Positions 1-6,839 of a stretch of 11,659 nucleotides of DNA are shown here, in pieces (the first letter of the stretch is position 1; each line of letters starts with the position of its first letter). Made by a program: the position numbers and the translations under genes. Where the stretch lies: positions 1 through 11,659 of the forward strand of contig DDST01000160.1 in assembly GCA_002343485.1 (NCBI GenBank), read 5' to 3'. The notes under the pieces were generated by a model. It worked only from the letters and a program-made list of their open reading frames with translations. It ran no database searches and had not been told where the DNA came from. This stretch comes from Proteobacteria bacterium UBA2383 (GTDB lineage Bacteria; Pseudomonadota; Gammaproteobacteria; Competibacterales; Competibacteraceae).

Positions 1-1
1 G

Positions 2-343
2 AATAAGGCCATTTTGCAAATGGACCAAGCGACCCAGCAGAACGCGGCCTTGGTAGAGGAAACGGCGGCGGCCAGTCAATCGATGGGCGCGCAAGCGGGG
101 CAGCTTCAAACCTTGATGCACTTTTTCAAACTGGCGGAAGCGGAACATTCACCCTCTTCCCGTGCTACGCTAACAAAGGCGCCCGCCGTCAAGAAATCCT
201 TGTCGATTCAACAGGGTACTCATCGCCCCCGGGCCGCACGGGCCGCACGGGCCGCAGCCGGACAAACAACTGCGACCGTATCATCCGCTGCTATACCTGC
301 CGCTAAAAAGGCCATGCACGGCGAGGATTGGCAAGAATTTTAG
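2..343 (+). CDS. Methyl-accepting chemotaxis protein, C-terminal end (partial)
   Basis: This is the 3' end of a chemoreceptor gene that begins outside the window; the frame is open from base 2. The first translated residues contain the typical proteobacterial receptor ending (QATQQNAALVEETAAAS), the last part of the cytoplasmic coiled-coil signalling/methylation domain, followed by a hydrophobic segment (LMHFFKL) that normally closes the helical bundle. After it comes a roughly 70-residue Ala/Pro/Thr-rich, probably flexible tail with a small RAA repeat. The protein ends in EDWQEF, which fits the xWxxF pentapeptide by which CheR, and in some bacteria CheB, docks on chemoreceptors. The sensor part is missing, so the ligand is unknown. 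The stop codon lies 19 bp before the TonB-dependent receptor start, so co-transcription is possible, though no functional link is implied. The family assignment is secure; the docking role is inferred from the motif. Confidence 0.9.
   Translation, partial: NKAILQMDQATQQNAALVEETAAASQSMGAQAGQLQTLMHFFKLAEAEHSPSSRATLTKAPAVKKSLSIQQGTHRPRAARAARAAAGQTTATVSSAAIPAAKKAMHGEDWQEF
230..256 (+). repeat. Three perfect tandem copies of a 9-bp unit in the chemoreceptor tail
   Basis: The unit CGGGCCGCA occurs three times in a row (230-238, 239-247, 248-256). Because the unit is a multiple of three it stays in frame, giving a repeated Arg-Ala-Ala pattern in the flexible linker before the C-terminal xWxxF motif. 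It probably arose by replication slippage, and copy number could alter linker length. Confidence 0.75.
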
Positions 344-362
344 GTGTTCCGGTAGTCCTGAA

Positions 363-2411
363 ATGCGAATGCGAACACTTTTCCTGTCCGGATTAGGGCT
401 GAGCCTGGTGTGGATAAGCGGGGCGAGTGTTGCCAGTGGCGAGACACCCGAGCAGGCCAGATCTCGTGATTTGCTGGAATTGGACCTGGAAGAGTTGATG
501 CAGATCGAGGTGAGGTCGGTTGCTAAGAAACCGCAGAAACTCTCCGAAGCGGCTGCCGCTGTTTTCGTGATTACCGCCGACGATATCCGCCGCTCCGGCG
601 TGTTGACCATTGCTGAAGCTTTGCGCATGGTTCCAGGACTGGATGTGGCGCGGATCAACGCCAATCAGTGGGCCATTTCTTCCCGCGGGTTCAACGTTCG
701 CTTTGCCGACAAGCTGCTGGTGTTGATCGATGGCCGCACTGTGTACACGCCGCTGTTTTCCGGGGTGTATTGGGAAGTGCAAGACACCCTGCTGGAAGAT
801 ATCGAACGCATCGAAGTCATCCGCGGACCGGGTGCGACGTTGTGGGGGTCGAACGCGGTTAACGGAGTGATCAATATCACCACCAAGAACGCCAAGGATA
901 CGCAGGGGGGATTGTTGACGGGTGGCGGCGGTCGCGAGGAACGGCGGTTCGGCGGGGTTCGCTACGGCACGAAGTGGGGGGATGGTGCCTATGGCCGCGT
1001 CTATGCCAAGTCTTTCGATCGGGACGGTTTCGTCGATGCTTCGGGCCGCGATGCCCCGGATGATTGGCAGGCTGGACAGGCCGGATTCCGCGTGGATTGG
1101 CAGGCGTCGGGCCAGGACGCCTTTACGGTGCAAGGGGATATCTACCGGGGCGACGCCGGCCAGATCACCAGCCTGAACTCCCTGATTCCCCCGTATACAC
1201 AAACGTTTGACGAACGAGTCGGCTTTTCCGGCGGGAATCTGCTGGCGCGGTGGCGGCGCACGTTCTCACCGTCTTCTGAATTGGCCTTGCACGTTTATTA
1301 CGATCGAATGGAACGCGAGGAGAGGGCTGTTGGAGAGCAGCGCGATACTTTCGATTTTGATTTGCAGCACCGGTTTGCGTTTGATGAGCGGCAGGACATC
1401 ATCTGGGGGCTGGGGTATCGTTTTTCCCATGATCGCATCCGCAATTCAGCAGAACTTGGCTTTATTCCTGATAGCCAAGATGTGAATCTGTTCAGCGCGT
1501 TCATTCAGGATGAAATCACGCTGATTGAGGATCGGCTGCGCCTGATGCTGGGTTCCAAGTTCGAGCACAACGATTATACCGGCTTCGAAATACAACCGAA
1601 TGCGCGGTTGCTGTGGACGCCAGATGAGCGGCATACATTCTGGGCGGCGGTGTCGCACGCCGTCAGGACCCCTTCGCGGGCCGATGCGGATTTCCGCAAT
1701 GACACATTGGTAATACCGCCGGGCATACCCACCAACCCCCAACCGTTGCCGATATTGGTTATGGTCAACGGTAATCCGAACCTTCGATCCGAGGAAGTGG
1801 TCGCCTACGAATTGGGTTACCGGTTCAATCCTATCGCTCGTTTTTCCCTGGACATCGCCGGGTTTTATAACGTCTATGACCGCCTCCGTACCACCGGGAT
1901 CTTAGCGCCGCCCATGTTTGAAACGACGCCGCTGCCTCCGCATTTGGTGTTACCTTTGCAGTTCGAGAATCAGATGCATGGCCATACCTATGGGGTGGAG
2001 CTGGCTGCCGGCTGGCAACCCCTGGATTGGTGGCGCCTACGCTCAGCCTACACCTACTTTCAGGCCGATTTAAGTCTGGATGCGGGCAGTACCGACGTGT
2101 TGAGCTTGAGCACGGCGGAGGGATCAAGCCCGAAGCATCAATTTTCCCTGCTGTCATCGATGGACTTGAGCAACAATCTGGAGCTTGATCTGTGGTTCCG
2201 CTACGTGGGGGCTTTGCGTGACCCGCCCGTGGATAGCTATACCACCCTGGACGCCCGCTTGGCATGGAAGCCCCGGCGGGATTTTGAATTATCCGTCGTA
2301 GGGCAGAACGTGTTTGACAGCCCTCATCTAGAATTTGGATCGGTGCTTACCAATTCTGTCACCACGGAAGTTGAACGGAGTGCTTATGTCAAATTTGATT
2401 GGCGGTTTTAA
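363..2411 (+). CDS. TonB-dependent outer-membrane receptor
   Basis: The gene encodes a complete 682-residue TonB-dependent receptor, a gated outer-membrane beta-barrel that imports a scarce ligand using TonB/ExbBD energy. Residues 1 to about 25 form a signal peptide (MRMR, hydrophobic core, cleavage near ASVA/SG). A conserved lead-in (LEELMQIEV, about 43-50) precedes the plug domain at about 57-175, which shows VITADDIRRSG, LRMVPGLDV, ISSRGFN, LLVLIDGR, IERIEVIRGPG and NAVNGVINI. The rest is a 22-strand-type barrel with aromatic strand ends. It finishes in Phe (FDWRF), as expected for recognition by the BAM assembly machinery. ATG at 363 was chosen because it gives a good signal peptide; ATG at 369 is an alternative, and no strong ribosome binding site is visible for either. 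The substrate cannot be told: this plug type occurs in poorly characterised receptors near YfiR and sensor-kinase genes. A diverged, broken relative lies directly downstream. Confidence 0.93.
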   Translation: MRMRTLFLSGLGLSLVWISGASVASGETPEQARSRDLLELDLEELMQIEVRSVAKKPQKLSEAAAAVFVITADDIRRSGVLTIAEALRMVPGLDVARINANQWAISSRGFNVRFADKLLVLIDGRTVYTPLFSGVYWEVQDTLLEDIERIEVIRGPGATLWGSNAVNGVINITTKNAKDTQGGLLTGGGGREERRFGGVRYGTKWGDGAYGRVYAKSFDRDGFVDASGRDAPDDWQAGQAGFRVDWQASGQDAFTVQGDIYRGDAGQITSLNSLIPPYTQTFDERVGFSGGNLLARWRRTFSPSSELALHVYYDRMEREERAVGEQRDTFDFDLQHRFAFDERQDIIWGLGYRFSHDRIRNSAELGFIPDSQDVNLFSAFIQDEITLIEDRLRLMLGSKFEHNDYTGFEIQPNARLLWTPDERHTFWAAVSHAVRTPSRADADFRNDTLVIPPGIPTNPQPLPILVMVNGNPNLRSEEVVAYELGYRFNPIARFSLDIAGFYNVYDRLRTTGILAPPMFETTPLPPHLVLPLQFENQMHGHTYGVELAAGWQPLDWWRLRSAYTYFQADLSLDAGSTDVLSLSTAEGSSPKHQFSLLSSMDLSNNLELDLWFRYVGALRDPPVDSYTTLDARLAWKPRRDFELSVVGQNVFDSPHLEFGSVLTNSVTTEVERSAYVKFDWRF

Positions 2412-3124
2412 CACCGGGACTGTACCCTCCAACGCAGCGGGTTTCGCCTGGACTGGCGGCCCGCCGGGCGTGATTCAGTGAATGTCATGGACGGTTTATG
2501 AAGGTGATTTGGACGAGAATAGGGCGGTGCCGCTGCTCACATCGCCCTCTACCGAGCGTTGGCTCAGCCCGGCAAAAGCCCAAGGTGATAGCCTGCAAAT
2601 CACCTGGGAGCGATTATGATGAATTATTCGCTACCCTTCATGAAACACCGTTTCTTGAACTGGAGCTGCCGCATCCGGTCTTGCCTCTGCATTTTAGCAA
2701 TCGGTTCAATGATCATAATAATGGTGTTGAGATCGCTACGGGCTGGCGTCCGGTGGAAAATTGGCGACGGCAATTGAGCTATTCTTATCGCTGGTCACGG
2801 CCCAAAGAACGGCAGTGGAGTCCATTGAATCAGATTTTGCTGCATTCCTCCTGGGATACTCAGGACGATCTGGGGTTGAACGCCTGGCGACCCTATCCCG
2901 GCAAACGAGGTCCGGTGCCAGCACTGTCATTGCTGGATACGGTTTCAATTGATCCCTATTTCAACTTGACCTTGCGTTTGGGCGGGCGGCCCCGTCCTGA
3001 TGTGGAATGGTCCTTAACGGGTGCTAACCTGCCGGATAATCAACATCTTGAATTCATTCAGTAGGTTACCTGCCTGGTCAAGATCGAATACAGCCTCTAT
3101 AGCCAAATGAAATGGCCGTTTTGA
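2412..3124 (+). pseudogene. Decayed TonB-dependent receptor (frameshifted, internally deleted)
   Basis: This stretch is the relic of a second receptor related to the intact one just upstream. Three blocks in three frames align in order. From 2412, RSGFRLDWRPAGRDSV matches AGFRVDWQASGQDAF (about residues 240-255) and stops at TGA 2499-2501. From 2494, VYEGDLDEN through LQITWERL matches about 259-300 and stops at 2617-2619. From about 2612, the frame reading YDELFATLHETPFLELELPH and onward to NLPDNQHLEF matches about 505-658. Another in-frame stop, TAG at 3062-3064, follows, yet similarity continues (VKIEYSLYSQMKWPF) to a terminal Phe and TGA at 3122-3124, mirroring the intact receptor's SAYVKFDWRF end. 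About 200 residues of mid-barrel are missing at the second junction, as are the signal peptide, plug and early barrel. The longest open frame (ATG 2498 to 3064) could be mistaken for a gene, but its first 35 or so residues are out-of-frame sequence and it has no signal peptide. The amino-acid match is moderate, so this is a diverged paralogue and not a recent copy. Confidence 0.85.
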
Positions 3125-3768
3125 AACCTTTGCCAGAATTGACTGCGTTCGATCAGAGTGAGGCCGGCAGCAGTCCGCCGGGTTCACCGGATGATTGTGA
3201 CCACCGATGGGTGCAGTCATGGTGCCCTTGGCTGATGGTCGTGGCGGAGCTGCTGCTGGGAGGAGTGCTGTTGGGCAGCCTGCTGCTGCGAGGTAGTTCT
3301 TGGGCTGCTGAACGTGAGGAATATGCGATCAAGGCCGCCTATCTTTATAACTTTGCCAAGTTCGTCGAGTGGCCGCTAAGAACGTTTCCTGCAGACGATG
3401 CGCCATTGTCGATTTGTATTGTTGGCGATAATCCGTTTGGTAACACGCTAGAGATGCTTTCCGGCAAGGCGGTCAAAAATCATCCAGTCGAAGTGCGCCA
3501 TATCCCAGAAGCAACGCGCCTCGATCTATGTCATATCGTATTCATTGGCCGCGCAGAACAAAGACGCTTTAAAGTCATATTAGCCAAAATTGATCGTTTG
3601 CCGATCCTGACGGTCAGTGATATCAGTGATTTTGCCCAAGCCGGTGGCATTATTGGATTTTTTGAAGCTGAGCAACGCATTCGATTCAGTATCAACATCG
3701 CTGCTGCGGAGCAGGCCAATCTCAAATTGAGTTCCCAGTTGCTTAAGCTGGCCGTCATCGTAAATTAA
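3112..3768 (+). CDS. YfiR-family (DUF4154) periplasmic protein
   Basis: The family is recognised from YAIKAAYLYNFAKFVEWP (residues 71-88), the CIVGDNPFG strand-loop (102-110), HIVFIG (131-136), ILTVSDISDFAQAGG (165-179) and the closing IRFSINIAAAEQANLKLSSQ (190-209). In Pseudomonas, YfiR is a small periplasmic repressor of the membrane diguanylate cyclase YfiN. A hydrophobic segment at about 39-60 followed by SSWA/AE looks like an export signal cleaved just before the conserved domain. The start is uncertain: ATG 3112 gives an unusually long hydrophilic leader of about 35 residues, overlaps the last codons of the decayed receptor and has no clear ribosome binding site. ATG 3235 and GTG 3211 would give shorter leaders but also lack good binding sites. 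The gene ends 13 bp before the CHASE8-type hybrid kinase, so the two are very likely co-transcribed. I infer that this protein senses the periplasm and modulates that kinase. Confidence 0.88.
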   Translation: MAVLKPLPELTAFDQSEAGSSPPGSPDDCDHRWVQSWCPWLMVVAELLLGGVLLGSLLLRGSSWAAEREEYAIKAAYLYNFAKFVEWPLRTFPADDAPLSICIVGDNPFGNTLEMLSGKAVKNHPVEVRHIPEATRLDLCHIVFIGRAEQRRFKVILAKIDRLPILTVSDISDFAQAGGIIGFFEAEQRIRFSINIAAAEQANLKLSSQLLKLAVIVN

Positions 3769-3781
3769 GATTGGAAAATTC

Positions 3782-6769
3782 ATGGTGACCTTTAACAACC
3801 TGTCGATAAAAAACAAATTAATGGTGGTCATGCTGCTGACCAGCGCTTTGGTGCTGCTCGTGGCCGGCGTGACGCTTGTCATTAATGAAGTCATTTCCCA
3901 GCGCAAAGCCGCCCAGGCGCAGCTTGTGACGCTGGCCAATGTCATTGGCGCCAACACGGCGTCTGCGCTGATTTTCAACGATCTTAAAGCCGCTGAACAA
4001 AATCTAATGGTGCTGCGCACCAAGCCTGATGTGCTCTACGCCTCTGTCGATAGTCCTCAAGAGGACGTATTGGTCGAATATCAGGGGTTAGACTTTACAG
4101 AAAATCAACGAAACCAGATCCGGGAGCGGGATAAGAGACTGGATGAATTCTACGAAACACAAAAAATGGAAGCTGGGAATGTGGTAATCGATGAGGCCGG
4201 ATTATTATTCAGTTCTCAGGACCAAATATTAGGTATCAAAGTGCCCATTCAACAGGATGGTCAAACGCTGGGTTATATTGAACTCTACTCAGATTTGCGG
4301 GAGTTGAGCAAAAGCTTATCCCGTTATTACTGGATTCTCGCCGGGGTGCTGGTGGCTTCACTGGCATTGGCAGCATTGTTGGCAGCGCGATTTCAGAGGG
4401 TGATTTCGGGGCCTATCCTGCAATTGCGCGGTGCCATGAGCGGAATTGCCCAAACCCGTGATTATGCTGTTCGAGTAGCACGCACCAGCAATGACGAATT
4501 GGGTACGCTGGTGGATGGATTTAACGATATGCTAGCCCAAATTCAACGACGTGATGCTGAACTGGCCCAGTACAGCGCGGGCTTGGAAGAAGAAGTCGCA
4601 GCCCGTACCCACGATCTTTCCGCCGCTAATATCGAATTACAACATTTGGTTGACGAACTGAGTGTGGCCAAAGAGCGGGCCGAGGCCGCAAGTCAGGCGA
4701 AATCCCAATTCCTGGCCAACATGAGCCACGAAATCCGCACCCCTATGAACGGCATTTTGGGTATGGTGGATTTACTGCTGGAAACCGAGTTGCAATTCAA
4801 ACAACGGCATTTTGCGGATGTGATTCATCAATCAGGCATCAGTCTGCTTAATGTTATCAACGATGTACTGGATTTCTCTAAGATTGAATCCGGTAAATTA
4901 GAATTGGAATCCATTGACTTTAATCTCTTAGAACAAGTTGAGGAAGCGGTGATGCTGTTCGCGGAGCAAGCACAGCGTAAGAACCTGGAACTCGCTTGCT
5001 CGCTTCCACCAACACCAATCGCAGTTTCCGGAGACCCCGTCCGTCTGCGCCAAATCCTCGCCAATTTGCTAGGCAACGCGATCAAATTTACTGAGCGCGG
5101 CGAGGTAATTGTGCAATTGACGGTGATCGAACAGAATGCCGCCGCTTATCGTGTGCGCTTCGAGGTTCGTGACACCGGGATCGGTATTCCCAAAAAGGCG
5201 CGGCAGAGTATCTTCAACGCTTTCGATCAGGCCGACGGTTCCACCACCCGCAAATACGGAGGCACCGGTTTAGGTTTGGCCATTGTCAGGCGGCTGGTAG
5301 CGATGATGGGGAGTGAGATTGTTTTAGATAGCATCGTTGGTCAAGGTTCAAACTTTTGGTTTGTTCTTGAATTCAAACGGGCGGCCGACGAAAAAATGGT
5401 GCAGGAAGCCGAGTTGTTGAACGATCTCAGGGGGGTTCGTGTGCTGGTGGTAGACGACAACAGCACCAACCGGGAAATCCTGAGCCACCTGCTGGGTGCC
5501 TGGGGCATGCGCACCGACAACGCAGTCGATGGCGTTGAAGCCTTGCGTTTATTAAACGCTGGGCGTCAGAGCGGCGATCCCTACACGATTGCCTTGTTGG
5601 ATGGGGTTATGCCGGGAATGAGCGGGCCGGATTTAGCGCTAGCCATCCGCAATGAATCACAATTACGTGATACTAAACTGATGTTGCTAACATCGGTGAC
5701 GTTTCGAGGCGATCAATACCAGAAGGCGCGCCAGGCAGGGGTGACTGTTCATTTGCATAAACCGGTGCGCAAGGCGCAGTTGCAAAAGTACTTGCGCAAG
5801 CTACTCAAAGATGTGGACTCTGGCCGTCCATCGGTGAGAAGAAACAGCCTGGCCGTGCTTCAGCGTTTGCGCTTCCCCGATGCTCGTGTTCTTCTGGTCG
5901 AAGATAACCTCGTCAATCAAGAGGTAGCGAGTACGATGTTGACTCAGGCAGGCTGTAAAGTGGATATCGCTGGCAATGGCCAGGAAGCGATCGATCGGCT
6001 CGGCCAGCATGCCTATGATGTTGTGCTGATGGATTGCCAGATGCCGGTCATGGACGGTTTTCAAGCCACAGCGGCTATTCGAGCGCGCGAACGTTCCAGC
6101 GATGGTTCAGGCGCACCGCGGCGCCTTCCCATTCTTGCCGTCACAGCCCACGCGATTCGCGGCGATCGGGAACGTTGCCTGGAAGCTGGAATGGACGATT
6201 ATCTATGTAAGCCGTTTGTTTGGGAGGAGCTGGCAGCGGTACTGAATCGCTGGTTGCCGGGCTTTGCGAAAACCACGGATCAAGCGGCCAACGAGGTGAT
6301 GGAAGTGGCATTCGTCGCGTCAACATCCGGTGAAACGTCAACATCCGGTGAAACGTCAACATCCGGTGAAACACCGCCCATCGCACTTGCGGCGGCGGCC
6401 CAAAATGACCAGCCGGAGATACTGGACCTGGCGGTGCTGGAAAACATTCGAAAGCTGCAGCAGAATGGTTCGCCAGGACTGATGGAGCGGCTGGTCAATT
6501 TGTATCAAAGCAATACCTCGACCCTGCTGGAGCAGTTGCGCATCGCTGCAGATAGCGGGGAGCGTGAAGGATTGCGGACCGTGGCGCACACCTTGAAATC
6601 CAGCAGCGCCAATGTAGGCGCGATACAGATGCAGGCGTTGTGCAAGGATCTGGAAATGATAGCGCGGGCTGGGGCAGTGCCGGATGCGGCAAACTATGTT
6701 GCCGCCATTGAGCAGGAATTTGCCAGGGCCCAGGTTGCTTTGCAAGAGCAACTTGCAAAATATAAATGA
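3782..6769 (+). CDS. Hybrid sensor histidine kinase with CHASE8-like sensor, two receivers and HPt
   Basis: This is a 995-residue inner-membrane phosphorelay kinase of BarA-like tripartite design. In order it has: TM1 (about 13-35); a periplasmic CHASE8-like sensor (about 38-175, with LANVIGANTASALIFND); TM2 (about 182-204); HAMP (about 205-258); a coiled coil (258-305); HisKA with phospho-acceptor His316 (NMSHEIRTPMNG); and HATPase with Asn432 (GNAIKF), Asp464 (DTGIGIP) and the GGTGLGLA loop (493-500). Receiver 1 (about 552-675) has acidic D558/D559, phospho-Asp607 and Lys660. Receiver 2 (about 701-825) has E707/D708, Asp751 and Lys810. The HPt domain (about 885-985) carries His936 in AHTLKSSSANVG. 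All key residues are intact in both receivers, so a full relay appears possible. The linker before HPt contains three STSGET repeats. YfiR lies 13 bp upstream and a receiver-GGDEF-EAL gene 70 bp downstream, suggesting regulator and target respectively. The partner relations are inferred; the domain calls are firm. Confidence 0.94.
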   Translation: MVTFNNLSIKNKLMVVMLLTSALVLLVAGVTLVINEVISQRKAAQAQLVTLANVIGANTASALIFNDLKAAEQNLMVLRTKPDVLYASVDSPQEDVLVEYQGLDFTENQRNQIRERDKRLDEFYETQKMEAGNVVIDEAGLLFSSQDQILGIKVPIQQDGQTLGYIELYSDLRELSKSLSRYYWILAGVLVASLALAALLAARFQRVISGPILQLRGAMSGIAQTRDYAVRVARTSNDELGTLVDGFNDMLAQIQRRDAELAQYSAGLEEEVAARTHDLSAANIELQHLVDELSVAKERAEAASQAKSQFLANMSHEIRTPMNGILGMVDLLLETELQFKQRHFADVIHQSGISLLNVINDVLDFSKIESGKLELESIDFNLLEQVEEAVMLFAEQAQRKNLELACSLPPTPIAVSGDPVRLRQILANLLGNAIKFTERGEVIVQLTVIEQNAAAYRVRFEVRDTGIGIPKKARQSIFNAFDQADGSTTRKYGGTGLGLAIVRRLVAMMGSEIVLDSIVGQGSNFWFVLEFKRAADEKMVQEAELLNDLRGVRVLVVDDNSTNREILSHLLGAWGMRTDNAVDGVEALRLLNAGRQSGDPYTIALLDGVMPGMSGPDLALAIRNESQLRDTKLMLLTSVTFRGDQYQKARQAGVTVHLHKPVRKAQLQKYLRKLLKDVDSGRPSVRRNSLAVLQRLRFPDARVLLVEDNLVNQEVASTMLTQAGCKVDIAGNGQEAIDRLGQHAYDVVLMDCQMPVMDGFQATAAIRARERSSDGSGAPRRLPILAVTAHAIRGDRERCLEAGMDDYLCKPFVWEELAAVLNRWLPGFAKTTDQAANEVMEVAFVASTSGETSTSGETSTSGETPPIALAAAAQNDQPEILDLAVLENIRKLQQNGSPGLMERLVNLYQSNTSTLLEQLRIAADSGEREGLRTVAHTLKSSSANVGAIQMQALCKDLEMIARAGAVPDAANYVAAIEQEFARAQVALQEQLAKYK
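6320..6373 (+). repeat. Three tandem 18-bp repeats coding STSGET
   Basis: The 18-bp unit TCAACATCCGGTGAAACG occurs three times in a row; the third copy differs only in its last base. It encodes STSGET three times (kinase residues 847-864) in the linker between the second receiver and the HPt domain. Near-perfect identity at DNA level points to recent slippage, and copy-number change would alter linker length without breaking the frame. Confidence 0.92.
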
Positions 6770-6828
6770 AGAGACAATTACTTATCCACTGCCAGCAGCG
6801 CATGCTATTCATTGCTGATGCAGCCTGC

Positions 6829-6834
6829 GAGAGG
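6829..6834 (+). promoter_or_regulatory. Ribosome binding site deciding the start of the GGDEF/EAL gene
   Basis: GAGAGG lies five bases before the ATG at 6840, a good Shine-Dalgarno match and spacing. An in-frame GTG at 6834 would overlap this site, so ATG 6840 is preferred. Confidence 0.6.
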
Positions 6835-6839
6835 TGGCG

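Noticed and set aside
393..1202. 269-codon open frame on the minus strand inside the TonB-dependent receptor gene
   Set aside because: It is antisense to a strongly conserved plug and barrel region, resembles no family I recognise and is explained by codon bias of the real gene.
1831..2265. 144-codon minus-strand open frame
   Set aside because: It lies wholly inside the receptor coding region, is Pro/Ser/Arg-rich in the way of shadow frames, and has no recognisable domain.
2498..3064. Stand-alone 188-residue gene
   Set aside because: Only the part from about 2612 is homologous to a receptor C-terminus; the beginning is out-of-frame sequence whose other frames match the receptor middle. It is treated as part of the pseudogene.
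6356..6751. Minus-strand open frames opposite the kinase HPt region (also 6495-6857)
   Set aside because: They are antisense to a conserved HPt domain, have no ribosome binding site or family resemblance, and are codon-bias shadows.
6770..6839. Promoter or small gene in the 70-bp gap between kinase and GGDEF/EAL genes
   Set aside because: No convincing -35/-10 pair, hairpin or short coding frame was seen apart from the ribosome binding site.
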